From Sparassis latifolia (Eukaryota > Basidiomycota > Agaricomycetes > Polyporales > Sparassidaceae): a stretch of 64,000 bases of DNA. The translations under genes and the position numbers were made by a program. The stretch lies in the NCBI GenBank assembly GCA_018466975.1, contig CM031556.1, positions 868,001 to 932,000 of the forward strand, read 5' to 3'. The first letter of the stretch is position 1. The number at the start of each line of letters is the position of its first letter. Positions 46,001-57,403 of the stretch are shown here, one piece after another. The notes under the pieces were generated by a model that was not told the DNA's origin, did not search any database, and saw nothing but the letters and a program-made list of their open reading frames with translations.

Positions 46001-49000
46001 ACATACTCATGTACCTGACACGGTTCAGGCGGAACCAAGCTGGTAGCAACGGTATAATCTCCCGCCTCTCGTGCTATAACTACGCATGTGCTCTGACTAC
46101 CAGAGCTTTCTGCAAGTGCAAGCTACTTAGGAACGATGCTGAAGCATAGCAAATACGTAGGCATACCAGTAGCGATCTCCGTCAAGCGCTGCAACGCCAT
46201 AGGCAAGTGAATGTCGCTTGAGATTTCCTTACTCCACTTCAAGATGGATGCAAGATCCGCAGCAGTGAGTTTCGAGATCTCCTCTTCTTCCGTCGAGTCC
46301 GATTTGCCGTTGTCAAAGATGCCCTGCATCTGGGGATTCGAAGTCATGACAACACTATCGGTCTGGACTGCCACATCGGACGAGAAGATGTGACGCTTCA
46401 AAGGTAATTGCGCGCGGGTGTCCAAGAGCGAGGTTAGGTTATTACTGTCAGAGATATGTCAATACCAAAGCAATCGTGGAAGAGACTATACAAACACTAT
46501 GCCTCGTGCACCCCATTGAGCTTGCCGTGATATTCCTCTACGTTGCAGTTCACTGCCAAGGCCTTCGACTCCACATCGAACAAAGTGGCATCCTTGCTGA
46601 TTTCCAAACATGAAGGTTAAATGCCACGATCATTACGAGCATGGAGAAACATACTAGAAAGATGGCCCAACCAGCTTCAAGCAGCCAGTCGTTGTTAACA
46701 GCAAGTCTATGTCCGAATGTGAGGCACGAAAGAATGAGTGATTAAACCGAGCATACTTCACAGCGACATCGAATAACTTGAATGCATCTGGATTATTCGT
46801 CAGAGATGCGATTTCCGCGTCCTGTGAGGTGGAATTAACGAGAATCATTCAACACACGAAGCCAACGCACCACTAGAGCAACCCAAGCAGCTGTGTTGAC
46901 CGGACTGGGTGACAGCCATCTATTGACGTACAACTCAATGCGACATTGTAGGAAACGTGCACGAACTGCTTACTTTCTGACGTATGCCTGGTTGTTGTCG
47001 ATTTGCTTCGTGAAGCGACTACGGCGGTCTTGAGGCACCTTCCCCTCACGAAGACAAGCAACCAACGCCAGACTGTGGAAAAACAAGGCATAGCGAGTGT
47101 GCCGGTGACTGGCAAGGATATCAGTAACTGCGTAAGTGAGCACCAAAATCAGAAATTACTTTGGATGTCTATCTCTTGTTTCATAGAGGAGAAAACCCAG
47201 ATCAGCGGCTTCCTCAATGAATCCGAGGCAAAATAGTCCAACAACCTGTGCAGACCATTACATAGACAGATCATCAACCGACACAAAAAGGTAACGATAC
47301 CTTCAGAGAGTTGTACCTGCAGATGGTCAATTAACCGATTGTGACGCGTAAGTATCAACCTCGTGCACATACCAGTTCATCGTCACATCAAAATTACCAC
47401 ACTTAGCCTCAACTTCACGCAGGTATTCGCGTTCGTTGTAAGTTTCAGTATCAAAGGCGGTCTCCGCCGATTGAGCGATTGTGAAACCTCCAAGGGCACG
47501 GATACAATTCAAAAGACCTATTAAAAAGTAAGTCACATACTAGGGACAAATCATAAACACAAACCTTGACCCAACACAGCAAGATCGTCGCTCGGTGTCC
47601 ATAACGTGACGTCGGAAACACACTTTGTAACCACAGATTAACCTAACGTGATGAATACTATCCTTTGACACTGACCTCTTCCGCGGCAACCACAAGTTCG
47701 CTGACTACGCTGCATCTGAGTATCATTAGCATGCGAGGGGGTTTAAGACCTACGATGATCACATGTCCATAGTCGGGTTTGTATCCTATGGACGCTCGCA
47801 AAACTGCTGAAGATCCTGCAGAGAAACTTGTAAGGTCCAAAGTTCAAAGAAGGCAATCACTTAGACAGTACTGACTTGTCTCCTGAGCTTTGGCCGTATT
47901 TCAGTGCTTCCTCTAATCGCGGCAGATTCACGCGTATGTGAACGTTATCGTACCCAGAAACCATGGAACAGAAAAGAACAAGAGCACGGCTGTAAGAATG
48001 AAGTCGGTTAATATCGAGGCAGGATTCCAATTGCCCTATCTTCACCCTTTTTCATAATTGGTGCCGTATTGGTCAGCGATCCGCAACGCTAGTTTGCCCA
48101 GATCGGCAGAGAAGCGATACAGTTCCCTTCTCTCCGCGGCGGCTTCAACGCACGTCAGATATGCTTAGAGCACACACAGTACTGAGCAATCATACCTCCC
48201 AGCGCCCAGAAGAATCCAAGCGCCGTACCAGGACACATTCCCGAGCTGGATGCAAAGATTCAATTTGTTTACGCCGATCGCTTGATTGTGTACGCTTACC
48301 GCAACGCCAGCTTGACCGTCTAACGAATGCGTTAGATAAGATATCACCTCGAGAGGGCGATCCACACACTTACCGTCAGGCCAATGACATCCGCAAAACC
48401 CTCACCCTTACTCCAATAAGCATTGTGGCCTAGACAGAATGTGAGATCACAACGGTGACATCGAAAATCATACTCACCAGCATCGTTCAAGAGGGCAATG
48501 GCGAGATCAGTCCTGGAGTCTCTCGCGCGAGGTATTGACAAGATGTCATCAAACCCTACGGCCAATATCTCGTTCTTCACGTCTTCAAACATCACGTCCG
48601 CTTCGCGTCGCGTGGGCGCAGAGTTGACTTCGACACCGAGCAGATGTAAGCCTTGGATATTATCGATAAGGGCTGCGGCGTAATTCCCACGCATCCAGAA
48701 ATTTCTAGAACGAAGACGCAACATTCGAGCCTTGCTTTCTGCGTCGTCCACTTTTGCCAGACATTCCTCAACCAGGGCATCCGAAGTGGCATAGTCACCT
48801 GTTGGCACATCAGTAACCCTCTCCTTGACTTAGCATGTAGACACCACCTTTCCACGTGTACAGTCTGCGTAAAGGGGCAATCAGCCTCCGCTTCTACAAA
48901 GTTGATATCAATACATACTCTGCGAGCCTAAGACACAAAGATCCTGTTCGCTCTGGATCTGTTGTCCACGAATCAGCATCAAGGAGTGACTGGGCATTGA

Positions 49001-52000
49001 TGTATGACTGTAGTGCAAGCTATGAAAGAGTTTCGAGAAGTTGATAATATTGCACCACACGAATCATTCAGCTCTGCTTACCTCATGAGCACCACGGGCT
49101 CGAGCGGAATCACCTGAATCGATGGAAAGGAGGAACAACTCGTCCCGCTTTGCATGCTCACGGAGCAATGGCAAGCACCTGTAAAATTGTTCAGTCACGG
49201 CGTTGAAGTACCTGTGACAGACACATATACCGTTTAGCGTGCTCCGCAATGCGATAAGCGTCAGGTGTAGAATCGTGAAGCATCATCAAAATAATCTAGG
49301 AGTGTATCATGAACAACTGGCTTTATTTTACGCCGAATCGCGTGACTTGCCCTGAAAGACATCTTAGATATCATGCTCTCTGGTAGACTCTCCGCTTCGG
49401 CCAGGGCAGCTTGGCGATACCGATCGTGGGCAAAGCTACACATGTCGCGCGCTCTCTGGACCAGCCATCCTTCTGCAATAGCCGTCTGCAATCCACGCAT
49501 GGAAGGTCGACCAGTAGTCGGCGCTGTATCCCGGATATTCGTCACCGCCTTTGACACGTCCCACATGTCATCTGCTTCTTCGTCGCTGGCACTGCTGCCA
49601 CTGGAGTCTTCCCAGTCTATCATCAACGCTACTTCGGTTACGCGGAAACTGAAGAAGAGAGTCAATACAAGAGAACGAGGGCCCACGAAGAACTTACGTC
49701 GGTCCAAAGAAGGAAGCCCAGATGAGATACTTCTTTGCATCTTCAGGCAGCTCGCGCAGATGGGCGATGAGGAAGGTGAGGTCGGTTGGGTCTGTAACCA
49801 TTTGCTTGTCAAGGAGACTGTTCTCAATGGCAGTTATGTCATATCTGTGAGAGCAATGAATGAACACGACGATAGTAGGAATTAGGTGGGTGACAACGTA
49901 CTCCCAGTAATTACGATCCCAGCTATATTTGATCTGCAATTATATTGGCATAAGAGAAAGGTCCTACACACGCTGCAGCAATTCGCACGTACATGATGTT
50001 GCCGCTGTAAGGTGTGCAGAATATTTCTCGCCGAAAATGCGTTACCTAACGACGCGGCATGCACAATACGCGACAGACTGGCGGCCTCTTCTTTCGGTCG
50101 GTGAAGCGTTCGTGCCACAAGATTCGAAATCGCTGAGTAGGTCAGAGGTTCCAGCGCTATCCACGTGGCGGCTTTGCTGTTGGAGAACGTAGCTCGAATC
50201 TTCTCCACAACATCGCTGGTATAGAAAACACGTCAGTAATAGTTAGATGATCTGTATGCTTATACCTACGCTTTGTCCGAACGGACAGTTGCAAAAACAA
50301 GCTATGGACACACGTCAATATGACTACTCGAACTGGATAGTGGTGAAATAAAATACAATGCGACTTCGAGAATTGACAAGGGCATTGATGAGGTCTAATG
50401 AACTGAAGAAGACATTAGTTTACTCTCCGAAAGAGTCATGAGGTCACTCAACGAATCGCCAGCGTCGTGGAGATCATCCAAGAACAAGGCGAACAAGCGC
50501 GTCTCCGCAAGGATGGTAAATACATTTTGCACAAGGGATTGGAATCGCGCACGTAGCTCATATGTCTCCAGCGCTTCTTGCGGAACATCAATGTGAATTC
50601 CAAAGAGTCCCAAGATATCACGCAACTCAGGCGCGCTCTCGTACAAAAGTGGTACGTTCTGCAGCTGCGGTCCCAGGCGTGCTTTCAGTGCGTAGACAAA
50701 GCTGTGTAAATCCGTGTGGAAAACAATCAACTGGCGGAGCACCGACGACAAACAAGCCAGCTGAGACTGTCGGCTCAATAACTGCGTGGAACAGCGCATT
50801 CGTGAAACACGCACCAGCGATGCGAATGGCCCAGCTTCCACACCGGAGAACCTTGCTTGGCCCCACAAGCCGTGCGCTGTAGCAAGTATCAGTACCGCAG
50901 CCCTAACAGTATGCGATCAGGCTACTCACATCTCCATTTGGCTTGATTGGCCAGTATCAAAGAACTCTTCCCCGCTCTACGTGAAGTATAAGATTAAATA
51001 ATGAGCCAAGATACCTTGGATGTCATAGCTTACCCTGGAGGCCCAACCACGACCACGGCGTGAGTTCGCGGCCGGCTGGTTGAAGGAGACAAGGCAACCC
51101 GGCGCAAGCCATCGCTGGTAGAGACCGGAGAAGTGCTCAAGGTAGCAGATGAATTGAGCTCGGAAGATCTCATTGACGACAGCTTTGGACTTAAGGCATC
51201 GCTACTTGTCCCGGTGGAAATCTGGCCCAGTCCAGAAACTTCGCTTTTCGATGACATAGATTCGCTGCGGTCTTCCCCTGTTCCAGTCGTTGTACCAGTT
51301 GCACTATCTGAGGATCCAAGGATTATTGAGCCTTTGGAGGCCCCGATGTGCCGAGAATAGCTTGTTGAAGTGTGGCGAATGACATTGCGTATAATCTCAA
51401 GCTCCTTCTCTCGGCCAAACTGAAACAAGCGTTACATGACCAGTAGACGGCTAACAAACAAAAATCATACCAATGGACTTGGAATGGTGAATTCCTGCGC
51501 AGAGGATGAGATACATGAACAGACAAACATTGGTAGGTTGACTCACCATATAACGGTCCTCTGCGGCGATCTCGAATGATGGTATAAGCTGAAAGAAGGT
51601 GAATTCTAAGACTCGCAAACAGACAAAGAAGATAAACGCACTTCCATTGCTTGATCCGACACCAGAGTCACAGCTCTCAACAGTAACCGTTGGCATTGCA
51701 ACAGATCTTGCTTGAGACCATATGCGCTCTGGTAACGCATATCTGGGCCTTTTGCTAATAGCTATATGGATAATTCGAACTTCGTCTAAAAAAACCTATT
51801 CATCAAGCCACGCACCTTGTCAATGATTGCTGCCAACACCTGCGGAACGTCTCTGCGAACTTCGTGCACGGGCATGGGTCGTTTCTGCACAATCGCATGC
51901 AAGAGCTCCAACGGCCCTCCTTCAAACGGCATTGTACCGCGGCCGACTAACAGCGTCCAGAACATGACGCCGAGAGAATACAGGTCTGTTCGGTGATCTT

Positions 52001-53112
52001 CCGTCAAAGCCTCCATGCTCCCGGTTTGCTCGGGTGCTGCATTAAATATGTTAGACTTAGCAACCACATGAGAATCTCAAGACACACCAAGATAACACAG
52101 TGCCTCTTTCACCTTCAATTTCTTCGCCTCCTCAAATGCATCCGCTCGTAAGACAAACGTTGATGGAACACCAAACTGCTCCAGAGAGACCGCCCGGTTA
52201 CCAAAGTGGACCATCCGAACTAGACCGCTATGCGCGCTCAAGTGGAAGGCATTGGCTCGCACTGTGATCATACATAAGATTATGTTCTTAAGTTGCTTGG
52301 AGCAAGACGCATACCTTCGCGATGAATCAAGCCCGACCTTATAAGGGATGAGTAGCAGATCGCAGGATCGTACGTCAAAACGTACCTGTGCATCATCTCC
52401 AAACAGTGTGTGGCTTGTATTGCAAACCTGCAACAAAATCAGATACCGAACATCAAGTGAATACGCTAGACTCACTCAAGGAACGACGCCAGATCCATGA
52501 TCTCAATCGCCTCCATCTCCTCCGCGTCATATGCATCCTCCAGCCCCATCATGTAGATATCCCTATGTGAGGATGCCGGTCGCGCCCGTGAAATGTCGCC
52601 CAGCAGTAGGTCATTGACTTTCAGCGGGGGAAAGAAACGACCGAGGAGGTTGAGCCCTGGGTGTGCGAGCAGCAGCACGACGCAATCTCCGTTGGGGCGA
52701 GGGATGGAGAAGAAGTCGATCATCCGCAAGGTCGTACTGGCCGACTCCGGTGTCGTAGACATACGCTCGAGACTGTAAGCAAAGCCGAAAGCTCCCGTCA
52801 GTTAGAGAAAAAGAGAAGGTGACAGTGACGTACATATGAGCTTCGCGTTCGATGCATAAGGATGCATTCGAGTGAGCGAGGGCGATCTTAGCCAAGACCG
52901 CCGAACCATCTTTCAAGCTCGTGCCCTCCGCAAGCCGGGTCATACTGCCGGTATCCTCCCATGCTACTGCCTTGAAGGTTCGCGTGATGAGATGGACACA
53001 AATTCGGCCGGAACGATGGGCATACCTTCTCAAATGTGTACCCGGGGAGAGATAAAATATCTTCCCTGAAGTAGAGGTTTGGCAGCGCAGGTTGCGCGAA
53101 CTTCCTGCGCAT
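43004..53112 (-). CDS. Class X hybrid histidine kinase (Chk1/Phk/Mak type): kinase-like, AAA/NTPase, GAF, HK, REC
   Basis: One gene of about 10.1 kb with several dozen small exons, on the minus strand. The start (ATG at 53112) gives [15 protein letters not shown] and LPGYTFEK. Order of domains: a protein-kinase-like domain (LAPEQ-type block [20 protein letters not shown] intact, but HRD reads HRE and DFG reads HFG); an NTPase module with Walker A GPPGAGKSS (junction near 51040) preceded by [14 protein letters not shown]; a helical TPR-like middle; GAF ([20 protein letters not shown]); the H-box [13 protein letters not shown] with its His; N-box [11 protein letters not shown]-box [20 protein letters not shown]; a receiver-like segment (LDFVILDDQ); and a C-terminal receiver ([23 protein letters not shown] with phospho-acceptor Asp, [20 protein letters not shown]). 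It feeds an Hpt/Skn7-Ssk1-type phosphorelay for oxidative or osmotic stress. It appears uninterrupted. Confidence 0.9.
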
Positions 53113-53556
53113 GTTGGAAAATGAGCGACCAGCGGTCGAGCCAAACGTTGTTGCTGATAGCGTCGCCGTCGTGTACGAGGAAACAGATGGTCGTGGAGAA
53201 CGCGAATTCCGCGGCGACAGTGAACTTTTGACGACCAGGTACTCGTCTGTTTGTCACGACGCATCGTCTGCAGCTCTCCTTGGCCAGGTCGCCCAGACTC
53301 AAACCAGACCCTGTTGCTGTGTCACAACAACGTCATAAGGCACGATTTCACTCCTTATTCCGATATTTCTATTGGCTCCTTCTCGATTAATGCCCGTGAC
53401 AAGAACTATGGACTTTCCACCACAACACATATGCATGCACGGCGTGTCCTTTGAGAGAGACAGAAGGACGATGAGATTATGAGTACAATCATGACAAGGC
53501 TACTCTACGCGAGTAAATAACAAAGAACAAAGAACACCAACACGGACATCCAGAGA
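53113..53556. other. Intergenic region between SUB2 and the histidine kinase
   Basis: About 440 bp; both genes are on the minus strand. It contains the histidine-kinase promoter and the SUB2 3' UTR. No coding feature is recognised. Confidence 0.35.
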
Positions 53557-55713
53557 TTACGAGGTCACTGGACAAAGATCTGTCAGTCCAACACCGCAAG
53601 GAAGAAATTATAACACTTACTGTAGCTGGCAGGATCGACGTGTTCAGGAAGATCCGAAACAGCAACTTCGAACCGCGACTGAATCGCGGACATGACCTGT
53701 TGGTCACTTTCCGACGACACGAATGTAATGGCGAGACCTTTTGTGCCGAACCGTCCAGCACGACTGCATCCGGTATCAGTGCTGGTTCACGCATCAAGGA
53801 TGACTACGGCACATACCCGACACGATGAAGGTAGCTGTCCGCATCGGGAGGGCAATCGTAATTGATAACGATGTTGACCCGCTCAACATCAATTCCGCGA
53901 CCGAATATGTCGGTCGCCACAAGGATACGCTTCTCGAATGCTTTGAAAGCGGTGTATCGGTTGATACTATGCACGCCACATGTCAACGTGGATCCAAGAA
54001 TACATGTAGATGGCATACCGCTCCTCCTGAGCCAGACCAGAATGGATACTGATACTTGGGAAGTTGCACGAGACCAATAGCTTATCGAGCTCTATCGCCC
54101 GTGCGACAGACTTCACGAAAATGACGACCTAGGTGCAAAGTCATTTTAAGCTCGGGTTTGACGCACAGAACAATCACACAGACCTGGTTGAACTCCAACG
54201 TGTCCAACAACTCATTCAGCTTCCTGTTCTTTCCGACTTCCTCCAACTTCACATAGTGCTGCTGGAGACCGTGAAGCGTCAGCTTTGTCTCATCATCAAC
54301 AAATATTTCGAGTGGCTACAACATATGGTGTCAGTAATAAGATCGTCTGAAACCAACTAGGAGATACTGACGTTGGCCATAAACTTCTTGCAAGTAACAC
54401 GAATATCCTTCGCCAACGTCGCACTGAACATCATCACCTGCTTGTGATGAGGTGTCGCCCGGAAGATTTCTTGAACATCGCGTCGCATGTCTAATGAACG
54501 GTGCCGCAATCGGTGAGAACGGTCCAGTACAAGTCAGGAAGGTAAAATTAGTGAAACAAAGTCGATCGGGAAGGCGAGCAAGAAAATGAAAACGAAGCGA
54601 ATAGAAGCAAAGGCTGCGCTATACATCTTGCTCGGGTGGCGATCGGTGCTATGTCTGAGTAGACACTGCTCCGCTGCGTATTGATTTCGTCGAAGCATTC
54701 GTCAACTCCATCCTCCCTTGCTATCCTCGTCCTCAACAAACGCCATACCGGGTTCCGCCAACCGGTGCCGATATTGATCGAAGGAGGGCGCTCAGCGCTC
54801 ACAGCGCCTCGCGGGACGCAGACAGGCGAGAACGACTGAGAAATCCACACGGCCGACTCCGCGATGGAAAGAAAGGGGCATGGGGCAGGTCGTAGTAGTA
54901 GGAGGGAGGGCCGAAATTCGCATGACTAACCAAGCTGTTCCAGCATTTTATCGCACTCGTCCAGAATGAAGTGCTTGACTTTGCTGGCATCGAGTACCTT
55001 GTCCCTCGTGAGCGCATTCAACCGTCCCGGAGTAGCGACGACCACGTGAGGGCACTTGTTTTTGTCGCGGAGTAATTCGGAGTCCTTGGCCACGGGCGTA
55101 CCGCCGTAAAACGTGCTAACACGAACGTCAGGCATGTACTTGGCGAAGCGAGTATATTCGTTTTTGATTTGGAAAGCGAGTTCTCGTGTGTGGCATAGGA
55201 CCAAAACGGAGACTTCGCCGTTGACAGGCTCGAGTTGTTGAAGGGTAGCAAGGACGAAAACCGCAGTCTTGCCATGGCCAGACTTAGCCTGGCACAAGAC
55301 GTCCATTCCCAGGACCGCTTGCGGAATACACTCCTGCTGGACTGAAAAGTAAACACAACATGTGAGACTGACAGCATCAAGAGTAAGAATTAATCAAACT
55401 CACCTTCAGAGGGATGTTCGAAGCCAAGGTCACTAATGGCGCGCAGCAACTCAGGCTTCAACAAGAAGTCCCTGATAAGGTGAACAACGTGAGTGGCACA
55501 GCTTAGATAGCGCCGGCAGCGAGAGCAACAGGCATACCGGAAACCCGTTGAGTGAATGCCTGAGAAATTTTTCTTGTCTTTGTCGCTCTCACCATCGACT
55601 GCAGGAGCTGTCGAGACAGCACCATTGGTCGCCGATGGCGCCGCGCCACCGTTCGTGACAACGTCGTGTTCATCCTCGTAGTCGATCAATTCCTCGTTGT
55701 CGTGAGAGCTCAT
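53557..55713 (-). CDS. SUB2: DECD-box mRNA export and splicing helicase Sub2 (UAP56/DDX39B)
   Basis: ATG at 55713 gives [17 protein letters not shown], the acidic start of Sub2. Then come [20 protein letters not shown], the Q-motif region [14 protein letters not shown], Walker [21 protein letters not shown] (His replaces the usual Leu/Met before GKT), [28 protein letters not shown], the family-specific motif [44 protein letters not shown] and [20 protein letters not shown]. About ten exons; the last adds NLCPVTS. Sub2 works in the spliceosome and, as part of TREX, in mRNA export, in the nucleus. The intron after [10 protein letters not shown] is unusually long (440 nt). A MITE lies 195 bp upstream of the ATG. 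Confidence 0.96.
54491..54930 (-). other. Unusually long intron of SUB2
   Basis: 440 nt with donor GTTAGT, acceptor CATTAG and a CTCAC branch-like motif 25 nt before the acceptor. The other introns in the window are mostly 45-90 nt. The flanking exons join as [13 protein letters not shown]. No ORF continues through it. Confidence 0.75.
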
Positions 55714-55908
55714 GGTGGATTGTGAGACGGAGAAAGCTAGCAGAGATGTTGAAGAAAGCAAAGACAAGCAGAGGGGCTAGCTGGTGACGGTAAGAGGAAA
55801 AAGGCGATGACAGGCGCCCGACGCGCGTTGCCGAAAATGAGCTTGGTTGCAAGGGCGCGGCCCAAACTTTATTCCTACGCACGGACCCCTTCCCCCGACG
55901 AGTCACCC
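55714..55908 (-). promoter_or_regulatory. SUB2 proximal promoter and leader
   Basis: 195 bp between the SUB2 ATG and the left end of the MITE. The last 9 bp (55900-55908) is one copy of the MITE target-site duplication. Confidence 0.5.
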
Positions 55909-56307
55909 TCAGTAAAAACCGGAAGTCAATTAAAGTCTGGTGTTGTCGGGTTGAGGTCAATGGGATTCAAAATTTTGGCACCATGGTCAGGTAAAGTCCA
56001 TAGAAGTCTGTTTACAGTCACCAAACTCATCATGCCAAGAAATTATGTGATCAAATGCCATCAAATTCTAGTCTGTAAAAGTCAGACACTGCAGTTAATT
56101 CTCTCAGAATACATGGCATTCTGGAGCTTATATGTTGCTTTTTTCTGCACTGAGGGGTTGGAACATAACCGTACAGACATGGTCTAAACTATATGAGGTC
56201 ATGCACTATAAGAAAACCATAAGAGTAGTCACAAGTAGTCATTAATAGTCAAATTTGCCAAAATTTTGAAACTGGCTGACTACATTTTGACTTCTGGTTT
56301 TTACTGA
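55909..56307. mobile_element. 399 bp MITE with terminal inverted repeats and 9 bp target-site duplication
   Basis: The left end reads TCAGTAAAAACCGGAAGTCA and the right end, reverse-complemented, reads TCAGTAAAAACCAGAAGTCA: 19 of 20 match. The 9-mer GAGTCACCC stands immediately before the left end (55900-55908) and immediately after the right end (56308-56316), a perfect direct duplication. The inside is AT-rich, non-coding, and full of AAGTC/TAGTC and complementary GAC words near both ends. A 9 bp duplication fits Mutator-like or Merlin-like transposases; the element carries none, so it is non-autonomous. No other copy was seen in this window. Confidence 0.9.
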
Positions 56308-56316
56308 GAGTCACCC

Positions 56317-57403
56317 ATCCCACTTATGTCTCTTGCAACCAGCTCGTTGCAACAGCTCTTCCTGTCATAGGGTCGCGACATTGATGACCTTCTTCCGCTT
56401 GCGGTGTCGTCCACTGAATGGAGGACCGCGGTATAATAATATTATCAGCTCATTGTGATCGATCTTCTCGCGCCGTGTTATCCCAAAAAAGAACCTCTCC
56501 GCCGCGCATATTGTTTTCTTTATTATAATAGTGTCGGTTAGAATGACTGCAAGTCGTGCATTGACCGGCGATGTGCTTCTAGCACCTTTTCATGCATGTC
56601 AGGTTTCACTAGCTGAGCTATGTCCGACGATTGTGCGTTAGGTTCGACGCAAACCCCTCTGACACGCAGAACGCGGACGGTCTTAATATGAGACTGCTAT
56701 GTGCGTCTGTACTTCTCGTAGACATATTGGGACGACTGTATTACAGGTTTTCCAAAAACCTTGACGTCGCACCATTTTTTTTTCATTTTGCTTATGAGCT
56801 CCGGAATCCCTGAACGTCCTTATGAGGCATGAGTCATATGGCAATTAATGCGACGGAAAACATAATTTTCATTGCAACCTACGTAAGTACAAGAAAAGGG
56901 ATAGTCTGGTAGTCAAGGTGCAAAATACCCAAGAACACTGATGGTACGCTCCTATAATTCGTGGATACTCTATGGATGCATCACATACCTGAGTAGAGCC
57001 CTCAACGGAGCGATAACAGCTTCCGAGAACCAGGGGGGAAAATGGTGCACGTCGACTTCAAGGCTTTATGGAAATAGGTTTTCCCTGGCATGGCCAGCCG
57101 ATTCAGAAGCTCCACCAGTTGCCGGTCTTTTACCGTCTGTGGTGTCTCACAACATGTCAACTTAATGCACAGATGTTTCCTTGTTATCCTTGTACGGCGC
57201 ACATATGTGTAAACGCTCAAAAGAATTGATATTTATTTCGCGCCGAAGACATGTGGTGTTTTACGGCGCTCCGAGTCCGAAGCCGAAGTTTCGCAACATA
57301 TTACCATTGTGGTTGTATTAAAATTGGAACTTCATGTAACCCACACCTCCAGCGCGAGTTTGACGGAAGGTGGAACGCTACAGAGACCGTCTGTACTCCC
57401 ACC
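56317..57403. other. Intergenic region
   Basis: About 1.1 kb between the MITE and the carrier gene. AT-rich, with runs such as TATAATAATATTATC near 56432. No gene is recognised. Confidence 0.4.

Noticed and set aside
54700..54900. Box C/D snoRNA in the long SUB2 intron
   Set aside because: No convincing pair of C and D boxes with a closing stem could be placed.
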